A stretch of DNA of 64,000 nt. Source: Heliocidaris erythrogramma. Lineage: Eukaryota > Echinodermata > Echinoidea > Camarodonta > Echinometridae. How positions within the stretch are numbered: position 1 is the first letter of the stretch; every line of letters starts with the position of its first letter. A program made the translations under genes and the position numbers. The notes beneath the pieces were generated by a model that was not told where the DNA came from, made no database searches, and saw only the letters and a list, made by a program, of their open reading frames with translations. Below, in pieces: positions 34,101-44,969 of this stretch. The stretch is from the NCBI GenBank assembly GCA_025617745.1, contig CM046855.1:16337880-16401879 (forward strand), in the 5' to 3' direction.

Positions 34101-37100
34101 TCCACAAAAAACGGCAACAAGAAAGGAAAATGAGAAGGTATCATAGGCAGCTTTAAAGTACAGTAATAACCTCACAGATCAATCCTCATTTTGGTTGGCC
34201 TAGATCTGGATTGTATTTTCAGACAGGAAAGGGTGAAACTAGAATATAGCATAATAAAATGAAGAGAGAATGGTCATGGATAGTAAACGGGAAGGTTAAA
34301 AACAGAGGAAGATAGATGGACAGAATAAGGAGAGAGACAAACAAAAGAGAAAGTGATTAAGAGAGAGAGGAAATAAGAGAAAGAGAGAGGGGAGAGATAG
34401 GGTGTAGAAGGCTTAAGAGAATGCTTACGAATTGTATATTTTAATGTTTAAGAAGGGCAGGCTACTGAGGTTAATTTTAGATGAAAAAATCCAATAGTAA
34501 TATATTAAATCATAATTCTCACTCCTGCTTTTTTGCTGTTTGTTTAATTTTTTAAACAGATATGACACTTTCTTTTCTGTCCTAAGATTCATAAGGTTCA
34601 TAAAGGGTCATCTTAAATGTCCATGCTTTTAACAATTTTGGAAATTAAATTTAGTCAAAAAAGAGTTTTCTTTTCTTTCCATTCATATGATCGCAGTCAT
34701 CACTTTAGATTTAGTTTGTATGTGTTATCATGACAAACTATTTGTTGTAATCATTTTCATCCTCATCCTCATAATAATCACCATCATAATCATCATAATC
34801 ATCATAATCATCTTCTTCATTATAAATCATTGATGTCATCATCATCATCCTCCTAAGCGTCTTCATTATTTAATTCTTTTTACAAAAATATAATGAATCG
34901 GACAAATGTATACAAATTAAAACTTAAAGGCATGTGATGACAGTGACTGTATAGTAACAGGTGACATTGCCTTAAGGAAGAGGAAGGAATCGGAAAATTA
35001 GTTTGGGAGAGACTAACCAGGACATATGTGAAAGGGCAAATCAATTTTGGTTTTATGTTGTTATGTTTCCTGAACACCTTTAGCTGGACAAACAAAATGT
35101 GATGACTGGCTACAGGGGAACAAGAAGGTGAAGCAGATGTAAGGATAGTCTAGTTCTGGACATTTTGAAATTATTTTGTCTGTAAAACACACATGGGGTT
35201 TGTATAGTTTCATGGTTTTACGGACAAAATAATTAAAAACGTCCAGAACTAGACTAATGTAAGGAGTGCACAGACACACAATAAAACAAAGGGATATATT
35301 GGATCAAAGATGTACCCCTTCCCTCCCCCCCCAAAAAAAAAAATTAAAATTAAAAATTAAAAAAATAAATAAATAAAAAATAGCATGTTGCTGGAAGGAA
35401 AGGATTTACTCACATAGCCTTTTTTCTTTCTTTGTTTGGGTTTTTTCTTTTAAGAACTATATTGTACGCCTTGCTGATGTTTTTTGCATTTAAAGGCAAC
35501 TTTCTTGAAATGTTCTTGAGCTTTTGCTCTGGACCGCTGCCAGATGGTAATTTTGTAAAATCAAAGTGAATATCATTCAAAAAACCCTGACACACAAAGA
35601 AAAAAGATAGATATGGAGAAATGGGTAGGAAAGGGGAAAAAGTTGATAATATGGGGACAAAAAGAGATATGATTAGAAAGGAAATAGACAGGATAGGGGG
35701 CAAGAGGAAAAGTGAGGAAGAGAGAAAGAGAAAAGAAATTTGAAAAAAAAGAAATAGAGAACAAGTTTTGAAATACTAAAATGAGTAGAGCATGCAGGAA
35801 TAGCAAAATAAGCACCAAGAGATACAGATAAAAAAAACCAAAATAAATTTCTTACATCTTCCTCATCAGAAAGATGATCCTGTGGTAGAGCCTCTGTTGC
35901 TTTGATACTTGTCCTTTTACTCTGCGGTTTCAAATGGAAGGTAAACAAGATTTAAGAAAAAATAGAAAAACAGATCAATACTTTGTCTTCAAGATCTGCT
36001 GGCCAGATTTCTGATTCATGGCTAAGGGCACATTCCTATACCTTTATTTCACTGCAATAATCCACTCTGTGAGAAACTAAGGGAGAGATCTATAACTCAT
36101 ATATATTTCCAACATAAATGTAATGAATATATACCAATGCAATAAATCCTTGTTATTGGAGATACTGTAAATAAAGACAGAAACATTCATTTACCATGTA
36201 TTCAATCAAAATTTAATAAGAGAGGAAATTACTTATGTGAATCAAAGTTAATTTGTAAAATCAGCACTGATTTTCTTATTTACTATATAAATCTATATAC
36301 CTACCTATTATGCCTGTAGTCTTGACTACGGGACCCCTTCGAGAATTTAACACACATGAGTCACAATATTGTGCGCACCCCCCGTAATCCTATTGTCCCC
36401 TTCGCCACTCACGCGCGTCAACACGCTACGGCCATCTTCCTCTTTTGCGAGCAATCCCAAGTAGAAACATGTTGCTTGCAAGGAGCGGGGAAGGAGGGAG
36501 GGTCATAGGTAGGTATATAGATTTATATAGTAAATAAGAAAATCAGTGCTGATTTTACAAATTTACTGCAATAAATCATATATACCTACCTATTATGCCA
36601 GACCAGCGCCAACTCAAAGACCGGGAGGCATGTTTCGAGCAGAAGGAAATAGGATTACACCAAAGACTACAAAGAAGACACAGCGGCCTTCAAGGTGGCT
36701 GACGCAAACAAAGCTTCACCTGCGGGAATATCCCTAAGGTAGCAAGAAATGAAGGAATTGGGCGAACGCCAATAAGCAGCCTTCAAAATATCAACAAGCG
36801 CCACACCTTGAAACAGAGCCCAAGAAGTGCTGACACTACGAGTATCATGAGCACGAGGCTTACTGTCGGATAAAAGAGCCTCTGTGCCAGCGGCCCTAAT
36901 AGCTTCAACGATCCATCTAGAGATGGAATCAAGAGAGGCAGGAGAAAAAGGCTCTCTAGTGATCAGGAACAACTGATCATCCTTACGATAAGACTTAGTC
37001 TTATCAATATACCATTTGAGAGCCCTAACAGGACACCAAACTTTGTCCTCACGCACCGAAGAAAAGTTAGAAAGCGGACAAAGAAAAATCTCAACAGGAC

Positions 37101-40100
37101 CGGAGGCAGCTGTCTGATTCTTGGCAACGAAAGAAGCCCTAGGAATCAATCTAACACCTTTTCTCTCCCAGCGAACATGACCAGGAGTAAGACAGAGAGC
37201 ATGAAGAGTACTGCGCCTCTGCCCAGAGGCAATAGCTACCAAAAAGAGCGTCTTAACCGTAAGATAATGAAGCAAAGCTTCACCTAACGGTTCGAAAGGA
37301 GCTTTCGCCAAGGCCTCCAGGACCTTAGGCAGACTCCAAGATGGCACTAACTTAGAAAAAGAAGGTCGTTTCAGAAAGAACGAATGAATCAAACCACTTA
37401 GTAGCGGGGAATTGGAAATCCCCGAACCATCTGAGAAACCCGAATGAATGGCCCCGATCGCCGAACGGTAGCCTCGGATAGTAGAGATAGATCTCCCTTT
37501 GTCAAATAACAAGATTAAGAAATCCGCAATTGAACCAATAGGAGCCTTAGAAGGGGTTCGATTTCTTCTCTTTGCACCAAAGAAAAAAGACCGAGAGACG
37601 GGAATTGTAAATTTCCCTAGTAGAAACCCTACGACTGGACATTAAAAAGTCCGCGGCTCTATCAGAGAGACCCGACTGTCTTACAGATCCCCTGACAGGG
37701 GCCAAGCAGTCAAATGAAGAGACTCCGGACTGTGGTGAAGAATCCCCGATAGGGGCTGTAACACCAGATCCGCTCTTAACGGGAGAACGAACGGTTGAGC
37801 CCTTAGGAGGCTCATAAGTTCTGGAAACCAATTCCTCCTGGGCCAAAAGGGAGCTATTACGAGCACCCGCGCCCGATCTTCCCTGATTTTCCGCAAGACA
37901 CGCGGAATCAGTTGGAAGGGAGGAAAGGCGAATCCCTGAAGGTTCTCCCAGCTGAGGGAGAAAGCATCGAGAGCCCATGCTCCCTGATCGCGAACACGGG
38001 AGCAAAACTTCGGCAGCTGGTGATTTAGCACCGACGCAAATAGATCCACTTCCAGTGGACCTAGGCAACTGCGAATGCGGCAAAATACCTCCGGATGGAG
38101 CGTCCATTCCGATGGAAGATACCTGCCCCGAGACAGAAAATCCGCAATGAGGTTTTCCCGACCGGGGATGAAAGAGGCCACGGGTGTGATTGTCATGCGA
38201 CGACACCACCTCCACAGCTGAGCTGCTAGGGCATTCAGGGCAACCGAACGAGTGCCTCCCTGCCAATTGATATATGCCGCCACAGTAACATTGTCCGTGA
38301 GAATCAGAACCGAACGACTGAGAAGTCGACTTCTGAAATGGAGCAAGGTCAACAGAACTGCCATAAACTCCAGAACATTGATATGAGGAAGAGTCCCAAA
38401 ATGAGACCAATCCCCCGCAACCATGCTGCCGTTGCAGTGTCCTCCCCACCCCAACCGAGAGGCGTCCGTCGAAACCGATATCGACGGAAGAGGGGCAGAG
38501 AAGGACCTGCCTCGCGCGAGAAACACCTCGCTCGTCCAACAAGAGAGAAGAGACTTGATCCTTACTGGTACTGGAATCCAGACCAAAAGAGAGTCTTTTC
38601 CCGGCTTGAAGAACCCGAGGAGATGTCTCTGAAAGGGTCTCATGAGGAGCCGGCAGTCCTCTAAAACATCGACTAGACTGGCTAGATAACCTAAGTCTTG
38701 AGTAAGAATGACGAGCAAACTAGTCTCGTCCAACAAACAATCGCGCAACTCCGCTAGGAGAAGCCAATCGTCCAGGTAGCAAAAATAGCCGAAGGCCGCA
38801 TCGCCTCAGAGAGGCTGCCAGCACGGCTACAACCTGAGTAAGAACCCGAGGGACTGGGCACGGCCCGACGTGAAGAGTGCGAAAACGATAAGTCTCTGAG
38901 AGGAAGAAAAAACCCCAGAAGATCGCGCAAAGCGCGATGAACGGGAAAGTGGAAATACGCATCTTCGAAAACTATCAAGACCGCGTAGTCCTTCCTCTTG
39001 ATCAACGGAAGAATGGAGGCGAGAGTCTCCATCCGAAAATGTACTGAAGTTTTCCCGAGCGCTTGGGAATAACAAAAGTCGGAGAAAGGGAAAAAGACAG
39101 CCTGTGAGGTGACCGAGTTCCTATAGCACCTCCGGGGAGCGGGGCGGACAGATCTATGAAGAATCAGTCTCGTCCGCCAAAGAGAACAAAAGCGTCCCCG
39201 GAGATGGCCTCCCAAGCGGGGAGAAAGGAACGAAGACAGCCACCAACCAATACTCTGCGACGGTACATGACCGAGGCAGCTGCAGTGGAAAACTATGACC
39301 ACTGCAAACCAAACATGACGCTCAAAAGAAGCACCGCTTCAATGCGTCCAAAATCCAGCTAGAAATCCTCCGCAAGAGAAAAACGCTCGGAGGAATCCCG
39401 CTGCCTGAACCCAAGCAAAGCCGAACCCTGCGCGCGGGTTGACTAAAAGTCAGGGAAAGTTTAGAACAAAGCAATCGCTTCTACCCCACAAAGGGAGAGC
39501 AACTAAGGCTCTGCCTGCCCCAGCGATTCGGAAACCGAAGCTTGAGAGGTCGCTTCCAAAACTGGATCCGCCTGAATAATCGTGACAAAGAATCACGAAC
39601 AAAGGCCGAAACGGTCGGATTCACACATGAACCGCCATAAGCCTCCTCACCCGACGGAGCCCCGAAGCTGCGAGACTAGGAGGCGCATGTGATCCCATCA
39701 CAGACAAAGAAGAATAAACCATAAAAGGCTAATTAGTCTCGATGTCCGACCCAAAAACGGGACAAGAGCAGGGGATGTGAATCCTGGTACAAGGGACCAA
39801 CCCTGAGTCTGGGCAAAGCCCATCTCACACTGAACAACTCAGCTTGAGAGACCGGAGGGTTAGCTAAACCCGATGGGCAAGAGGCAGGCAAAGCCTTGCC
39901 TCTTTTAGCCCCTTCCCTAGGCTTCTGATTGGCCCAAAAAGAGCCTAAGTCGAAACCCGCTTTTCAGAGCGTTTATTCAGTTTCGTTCGGATCCCCGAAG
40001 CCCTTCGGGAACACGAACCGAACCCTCCGCTGAGGGACGCTCACCTCCCTTTATGGGAGAAGTGCGCTGAGGGTATTGACCCCAAAGACGCGCACCAATT

Positions 40101-43100
40101 ACCCATATCGGCCGAGCAAGGAGATGCAACAGCCATGGGCCGGACGCCAAGGCGCCCAGAGCAAGGGCGGACCGGGATGACCCGGCAAAGGAACGCCAAC
40201 AAAGGACTCAGCAGGAATCCCGCTGCTTAAACCAACGCGAAGTCGAACCCTGCGCGCGGGTTGACTAAAATTCAGAGAGATATCTGGATAACAAAGCAAT
40301 CGCTTCCGCCCCACAGAGGGTGAGCGATTGAGACTCCGCCTGCCCAAGCGATTCAAAAAAGAAGCTTGAGAGGCCACCTCCAAATCTGGTTCCACCTGAG
40401 TGGAAAGAGACAAAGGAACGCTAACAAAGGCCTTAGCAGGCAGAGCCCCGCATGGTTCAACGAAAGTCTCCTCGCCCAGCGGCGCCCCAAAGGCCGCGGG
40501 AATAGGAGGCACATGCGAAACCGACTCAGACAAAGACGAATCCAACACAAAAGGCTGATTAGTCTCAAAGTCAGACCCCTGAATAGGGACAGAAGTCAGG
40601 GTTGAAGTAGCCGGTACAAGGACCAACCCTGATTCTGAGCAAAAGCCCGCATCATGCTGAACATGTCAGCTTGAGAGGAGCTAGCTGGGTTAGCCAGGCC
40701 AGACGGGCAAGAGGCCGGCAAAGCCTTGCCACTTTTTGCCCTCTTCTTGGCCTTTTTCTTGGCTGGCTCGACAAGAGTCGTAGCCGAAACCCTTTTGTTA
40801 GAACGCTTAATCGGATTCGTTCGGATCTCCGAAGCCACTTCGGAAACACGAACCGATCCCTCCGCGGAGGGACGTTCACTTCCCCAAAAAGGGATTGGAG
40901 CGCTCATGGCGTAAGCCTAGAGAATCGCCCAAATCACCCATATTGGCTAAGCAAGAAGATGCAGTAGCCATGGGTTGGGAGTTAAAAGCTCCCAGTGCGT
41001 GGGCAGACCGAGATGACTCGGTATGTGCCCGATGACTACTAAAGGCGTGTGAACCCGCTATTGGACCGCTCGAAAGCAGCAATAGGGGAGCACTAGTAGT
41101 CACGCACTCAGGTGAAAACACCTGTTGCTCCGAAGAGCGTCCATAATTGTTAGCTCGAGCATTCCCATTAGCTGGCAATGTAGACAGCCCAGGAAGTACT
41201 CGTTCCCCCATATGGCGTTTGCCGGGGGCTAGGGTTTGAGAACCCAGACCAACATGGACTAAGCCCGTGGGTTGCCCTGCAGTAGTGGGGCGCGTCTCCC
41301 CTAACGGATCAGAGCGAGTGAACGCTACCGTACGGGAAACAACCGCCTCCCCCTCTGGTCTCAGCGACCGGGGGATTGGAATCGTTAGATATCCAAACCA
41401 CTAGAATCTGACGCCACCCACCCCGAAACCACGGGCTTCGGAGTTGACAATCCCGACTCAGTTAACGCCACCCGTCCCGAAGCCGCAAGCTACGAGACTG
41501 GCAAACTCTGCAAGGAAACACCACTAGGCAACTTACCCTTAGCCCTCCTCCCTCCCCCATGTACCGAAGTACTCGGGAGAGTTCTGGAAGGCCGAGTCGT
41601 CTTGCTAGACGACTCTTCGGAAGAAGCAGGTCTCCTTGACCTAGCTGCTTCTTCTTCCGAATCCATACCACTGCAATAAAACAGACAATAAAGTATACTT
41701 TTCAAATTAAGAAATACTTCAACTGAATGCAGTAAAATAAGGGTAAAATTATTTGGGAGATACGCACTAAAGAAATTTTCACAGCCTAAAAACCGTAAGA
41801 ATAAACGCCGAACCCGAAGGCTCGGTGACAAACGGAAACACCCGCAAACACGGAAATATCTACGTGGGGCTAACCGTGAAAGAGAAAAATAAATGCCAAG
41901 AAAGGGAATAAAAAAATCCCTTGCAATCGGCAAGAGTGACTACTAAAACACAAAGTACTATAATCTAAACGAATATAGGTACCTAAAAGTGCTTTAACTA
42001 TGTGAAAAAGCGCACCAAAAAGATACTATACGACCTGATTTCAGGAGCGCTGTGACTATACGTCCTAACTCGTCGGGGGCGAGCAAGAAAGAGGAAGATG
42101 GCCGTAGCGTGTTGACGCGCGTGAGTGGCGAAGGGGACAATAGGATTACGGGGGGTGCGCACAATATTGTGACTCATGTGTGTTAAATTCTCGAAGGGGT
42201 CCCGTAGTCAAGACTACAGGCATAATAGGTAGGTATATATGATTTATTGCAGTAAATTTGGAGTTGTATACCTGAAAAATGGAAAAAAAATCTAAATAAT
42301 GATTCCACTGTAAGTTATTTTCATTCAAAGAACCAAAATCCTGTTTTACGTATAAAACTATGCACAAATAAGAATTTTGAAATCTTGAAACAATTATATA
42401 ATAATTTTGTAGATAAAATTTCATTACCCCTAATGTTGAACAATATTTGTCTTCATACTTCAAAAAGAGCTTGAACTGGAACAAGATTTGGAAAGAAAAA
42501 GTGACTTTTGTTTGTTTTATCTGTTATATAATTGGTTTCACTTGAACTGTGTATTGCATTCAATGTATTGTTAAGTTACTACATTGTAATATGCATTTAT
42601 GTGTTCATTACGTGTATTCATCCTACAAACTTTTTTTAAATGTTACCATATTGTGATAATGTTATTTGTAATTTTGTAAACCTATGATCTTTAATTGGAA
42701 CTTTAAATAAATGACACTTGATACTTGGTACCTTTTGGAATTACAATGCATTCCTATGTCAGGGCAAGAGCCAGTATTGCTACTATATTTCATCAAATAT
42801 TGTAGATTACTAAACAGACTATGGTCAGTGAAGATTAGTTTTAAGAACAAGGTAATGTCCTAGATTCTATTCTTCCAAATGTTCATGTTTTAATGATTCA
42901 ATTACATCATTCGGTGAGAGCAAGAGGGGCATTATCTCAATATCCAGGAATATGATTCAATGTCCTGAAGAATCTCTTCATGATAATATGTTACATATTT
43001 CTATAAGTTTACAGCAAGCATGGAGCAATAATTACCTGCACATTAGGAGATTGTTTCCTCAGTTGCCTGGGTGATGATGCAGATCTTGAAGATGCTGATG

Positions 43101-44969
43101 CTGAAAAAAGTCTCTTGATTTGCAGAGCTGGAGAGGACTGTTTGATAGGATGAAGACTTGGTTTGGTATCATGCTTTGATGGGAGAGGGTATGATGTCAA
43201 TGATGATGATGATGAAGGTTGTGATGACAATGGCATGGCAAGTGGTGATGTCGATGATGATGATGACTGTGTTGATGGCAAAGGTTTGGCCTTTGGCTTT
43301 ATTTTCCATCTTCCAGGAGAATGTTCATGGGATATTTTAGCATCATCCTTTCTATGTGGCGGGTCTACCAAGGGCCTGCTCTCTAATGACCACCTCTTAA
43401 AACTCGGTACTGAGGATGATGATACCTGCTGAGATGACGATGCTACCGGAGGAGATGAAATGGAATGCTTAGCTGCTTTGTTGTCACCTGCTGCTTGTAA
43501 CCTGGAAAGAATAGACATCTTAGCTGTCAAAGAAGTTGGCTCAGATGATGTTTTTGATGAAGGGGATAACCTTACATCTGACTGTTTCATTTCACACAAA
43601 GGCGAACTGGAATTCAGTACTTCTAAAGGACACGTAGGTGGATCTTTCGTCACTTTGTTCTCTGATGGCACACGTTTTGTTTTAGACCTTTTGACCATGT
43701 TATTACCTGCCATTTGAAGACTCCTCTTTCTACTACCAGGTCTCTCTTTCTGTCCAGTTTTCTCAGGAGTGACTACGAAGTCATACACGCTACTTCTCTT
43801 CTCATGTTTGGGGATATCTTCCACCAGTGACTGACATGGAGTGTCCTCTGAAGAGTGTTTCAAAGGTTTATGTTCCATACTGGATGTTGACAGTTTCCCA
43901 TGTTGTCCTTTCGAGAGATGTTCTGATTTTCTTTTTGCTGTGACCTTCTTTTTCTTTTGATCTTTAGCCACCAACAAAGTAACATCTTTCTTTGGATGAA
44001 CTGATTTCTTGGCATCATATATCACCATACCCTTGCTGTCCAAAGGAGACTCGCTTTTCCTTACATCATTGGTTAATTTAGGCTTCCCTTTCACCTTATC
44101 CCTTTGGGAGTTACTTGCCGGACACCTCTCTGGAACCTTAAGTGGGGATTTTAAAAGTTTTCTCATGTTGACTCCAAGTGACTTATTTCTGTGAGAAACT
44201 GCTTCCACCCTCTGTTGGTTCAGGTAACTAAACTGTTGACTTGATTCTTCTGGACTTCCTGGAGTACCCTCTGACTTTTCATCTAATGTAATTATCCTTT
44301 TCTTTGAGTGACTCGACTTTGATTTGGAATCTGAATCTTTATGTTCTTTCAAAGTCTGGTGAGGTGCTAGAGGATCATCTTCTTCAGGAGAATCTGTGAG
44401 TTCTCTATTTTCAGACGATTTTCCCGGCACATGGTGTGAGTTTGAACCAGATTTTACTTGAGCCAAATGTTGGCCTATCCAAGGCATTTCCTGCATTTTC
44501 GAGGACTGCTTGGAATTTTTGGAAGTATCTTTCTTGAGAACAGGTTCTGGAAGATGTTGGTTCACTGATGATGAACTATTTGACACTACTGGAACATCCC
44601 GTTTTATCATGACAGAAGCTTGTCTCACCAATGGCTTCTTGCTTGGCTTCTTGCTTGCTTTCTTACGAGCATCAGGTAACAGTACACCACCGAGCCTCTC
44701 CTCACCAGGCTTTACACCATCATCACTTGGTTCTGACTTTAGCTCCACTTTGAAACCTACAGACTCAGCATCCTTTGACTTGCTTGGCTCAAAGGGCGCA
44801 ACCACGTGAACAACCTTCTGTTTGATAGTGTAACTGTCTCTGGTTCCTTGGTGCAGGAGTTCAAGGTCTGTCAAGTGCTTGTTCCTTGGATCCTGTGCAC
44901 CAACAGGTGCATGGGTGTACATGGAAGGTGTCATATCTACAGGGGAGTAGGTACCACTTGCTTCAGAAC
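31014..44969 (-). CDS. Uncharacterised Ser/Lys-rich protein, 3' part, four exons
   Basis: Minus-strand exons in transcript order: 44969-43036, 35921-35856, 35586-35414 and 31140-31014 (stop TAG at 31016-31014). Each has AG and GT boundaries and the phases join without a break, giving about 765 residues; earlier exons must lie above 44969 but I could not find them. The large exon is low in hydrophobics, rich in Ser/Lys/Pro, with basic clusters (KKASKKPSKKP, KKKKVTAKRK, KRSKTKR), a possible sumoylation motif (VELKSEP) and a proline-directed VTPEK. This suggests a disordered nuclear protein. The small exons add HLSDEED, a basic stretch with SRKLPLNAK and KRKNPNK, and a tail YYFYDMFKPGF...SHPSS. 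I do not recognise the family and assign no function. The intron between the first two exons holds the DIRS element. Confidence 0.7.
31196..31479. mobile_element. MITE with ACTGTAAA ends and CGCG-rich interior
   Basis: Left ACTGTAAATGC and right GCGTTTACAGT are inverse; TTCGCGG/CCGCGAA motifs recur inverted just inside. No gene. Confidence 0.6.
32825..32962. mobile_element. MITE, TAGTTCTGGAC family, older copy
   Basis: TAGTTCTGGGCGTTTGTAAT at the left faces ATTACAAACGTCCATAACTA at the right. Same terminal family as 35146-35256. Confidence 0.65.
33016..33269. mobile_element. MITE with GGGCGGTATTCTGAG ends
   Basis: GGCGGTATTCTGAG at the left and CTCAGAATACCACCCC at the right are inverse. GGTATTCTGAGA recurs inside near 33105, so the element may be composite. 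No ORF. Confidence 0.65.
34750..34855. repeat. ATC/ATA-rich microsatellite
   Basis: Irregular repeats of ATCATCATA and related triplets in intron sequence. Confidence 0.75.
35146..35256. mobile_element. Short MITE with 9-bp target duplication
   Basis: TAGTCTAGTTCTGGAC at the left and its inverse at the right, with long inner inverted stretches (AAATTATTTTGTC...GACAAAATAATT). Perfect direct repeats ATGTAAGGA flank it at 35137-35145 and 35257-35265. Confidence 0.8.
35414..35586 (-). CDS. 173-bp exon of the uncharacterised gene
   Basis: Acceptor TGTCAG and donor GTGAGT bound 57 codons plus two bases; includes DIHFDFTKLPSG and a Lys/Arg/Asn-rich segment. The two spare bases fit the next exon at 31140. 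Confidence 0.65.
35856..35921 (-). CDS. 66-bp exon of the uncharacterised gene
   Basis: Acceptor CCGCAG and donor GTAAGA bound 22 codons starting SKRTSIKATEALP and ending HLSDEED. Phase 0 on both sides, matching both neighbours. Confidence 0.65.
36294..36445. repeat. DIRS inverted terminal repeat, 3' (low-coordinate) copy
   Basis: TATACCTACCTATTATGCCT through GGCCATCTTCCTCTT; near-identical inverse of 42089-42231. The outermost ~45 bp of the two ends differ, as usual in DIRS elements. Confidence 0.85.
36504..36599. repeat. DIRS internal complementary region
   Basis: 36504-36555 is the inverse of the low end (36257-36308) and 36556-36599 is the inverse of the high end. They meet at TTTTACAAATTTACTG, the sequence expected if the two element ends were joined in a circle. 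Confidence 0.85.
36667..37512 (-). CDS. DIRS tyrosine recombinase, catalytic part
   Basis: 281 codons counted from an internal TTG. The tyrosine-recombinase tetrad is visible: Arg99/Arg100 in SGQRRSTL, His222 and Arg225 in AHDTRSVS, Trp248 in AAYWRS and the nucleophile candidate Tyr258 in FISCYLRD. It would integrate a circular DNA copy by site-specific recombination. The N-terminal arm-binding part is in another frame just upstream (about 37547-37740, with RRVSTREIYNSRLSVFFLW), so one frameshift near 37550 separates the halves; this may be a mutation. It is the last gene of the element, before the internal complementary region. Confidence 0.8.
   Translation of the reverse strand: MLFDKGRSISTIRGYRSAIGAIHSGFSDGSGISNSPLLSGLIHSFFLKRPSFSKLVPSWSLPKVLEALAKAPFEPLGEALLHYLTVKTLFLVAIASGQRRSTLHALCLTPGHVRWERKGVRLIPRASFVAKNQTAASGPVEIFLCPLSNFSSVREDKVWCPVRALKWYIDKTKSYRKDDQLFLITREPFSPASLDSISRWIVEAIRAAGTEALLSDSKPRAHDTRSVSTSWALFQGVALVDILKAAYWRSPNSFISCYLRDIPAGEALFASATLKAAVSSL
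37547..37740 (-). pseudogene. N-terminal segment of the DIRS recombinase, frame-shifted
   Basis: Only the end of this frame is meaningful: SDRAADFLMSSRRVSTREIY resembles the SAM-like N-terminal domain of tyrosine recombinases. It ends in a stop after KEKKSNPF, where the catalytic part continues in a different frame. It overlaps the end of the RNase H frame, as is normal in DIRS elements. Confidence 0.6.
37681..38778 (-). CDS. DIRS reverse transcriptase end, RNase H and methyltransferase-like domain
   Basis: The frame enters with the reverse-transcriptase box YLDDW (38778-38764). Counting residues from the TTG at 38748, the RNase H tetrad is present: Asp95 (STDASRLGWGG), Glu127 (NVLEFMAV), Asp152 (LILTDN) and Asp203 (ENLIADFLSR). 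After it, VDLFAS, LNHQLPKFCSR and FAFPPF (FPPF at 275-278) match the conserved segment that in DIRS1-like elements is assigned to a DAM-type methyltransferase, with FPPF at the place of the xPPF/Y motif. The frame is open to the end. The upstream half of the reverse transcriptase lies in another frame. Confidence 0.75.
   Translation of the reverse strand, partial: YLDDWLLLAELRDCLLDETSLLVILTQDLGYLASLVDVLEDCRLLMRPFQRHLLGFFKPGKDSLLVWIPVPVRIKSLLSCWTSEVFLARGRSFSAPLPSISVSTDASRLGWGGHCNGSMVAGDWSHFGTLPHINVLEFMAVLLTLLHFRSRLLSRSVLILTDNVTVAAYINWQGGTRSVALNALAAQLWRWCRRMTITPVASFIPGRENLIADFLSRGRYLPSEWTLHPEVFCRIRSCLGPLEVDLFASVLNHQLPKFCSRVRDQGAWALDAFSLSWENLQGFAFPPFQLIPRVLRKIREDRARVLVIAPFWPRRNWFPELMSLLRAQPFVLPLRADLVLQPLSGILHHSPESLHLTAWPLSGDL
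38754..39302 (-). pseudogene. DIRS reverse transcriptase, 5' part, degraded
   Basis: FRMETLASILPLIK (residues 89-102) and FEDAYFHFPVH are the DIRS reverse-transcriptase motifs. The first catalytic Asp, expected two residues before the E of EDAYFH, reads Val. The next conserved block (YRFRTL...PRVLTQV, about 38840-38905) is in a second frame and YLDDW in a third, so at least two frameshifts break the enzyme. Confidence 0.7.
39391..41671 (-). pseudogene. DIRS gag-like region with tandem duplication
   Basis: Precedes the polymerase on the minus strand and so occupies the place of DIRS ORF1. A Lys-rich segment near 40770 (AKKKAKKRAKSGK) and Ser/Pro-rich sequence are seen; no conserved domain is recognised. 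About 820 bp at 39391-40212 is repeated at 40213-41030 with many differences (for example AGGAATCCCGCTGC and GTTCGGATC in both). The upper end (about 41671-41640) starts MDSEEEAARSRR. Open frames are broken. Confidence 0.6.
42089..42260. repeat. DIRS inverted terminal repeat, 5' (high-coordinate) copy
   Basis: Inverse of the low-coordinate repeat, followed by its own unique end sequence up to GCAGTAAATTTG at about 42260. Confidence 0.85.
43036..44969 (-). CDS. Large 1.9-kb exon of the uncharacterised gene
   Basis: Open for 644 codons from an acceptor (TGCAG before 44969) to a donor (GTAATT after 43036). Enters with two bases of a split codon and leaves in phase 0. A continuous frame this long in AT-rich DNA, together with conventional splice sites, makes it a real coding exon. 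Ser runs (SSSSS) and several Asp/Glu-Lys patches are seen; no folded domain is recognised. Confidence 0.8.

Larger units (their letters stand above)
31141..35413 (-). other. Last intron of the uncharacterised gene
   Basis: About 4.3 kb with four TIR elements (listed separately), a poly-C run near 33283, GA-rich sequence at 34300-34410 and a CAT microsatellite near 34750-34850. No other exon seen. Confidence 0.45.
36251..42260 (-). mobile_element. DIRS1-like tyrosine-recombinase retrotransposon
   Basis: About 6.0 kb in an intron of, and collinear with, the uncharacterised minus-strand gene. Reading the minus strand: 5' inverted terminal repeat (42260-42089), gag-like region, reverse transcriptase, RNase H plus a methyltransferase-like segment, tyrosine recombinase, an internal complementary region (36599-36504) and the 3' terminal repeat (36445-36251). 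The internal region joins the complements of the two extreme ends, which is diagnostic of DIRS elements that integrate through a circular intermediate. No long target duplication is seen, as expected for this group. The recombinase catalytic half and RNase H look intact, but the reverse transcriptase and gag are broken by frameshifts, so this copy is probably dead. GC content is clearly above that of its surroundings. Confidence 0.9.

Noticed and set aside
37740..38542. Long alternative frame over the DIRS RNase H
   Set aside because: Out-of-frame shadow of the RNase H/methyltransferase frame; only its last ~65 codons resemble recombinase.
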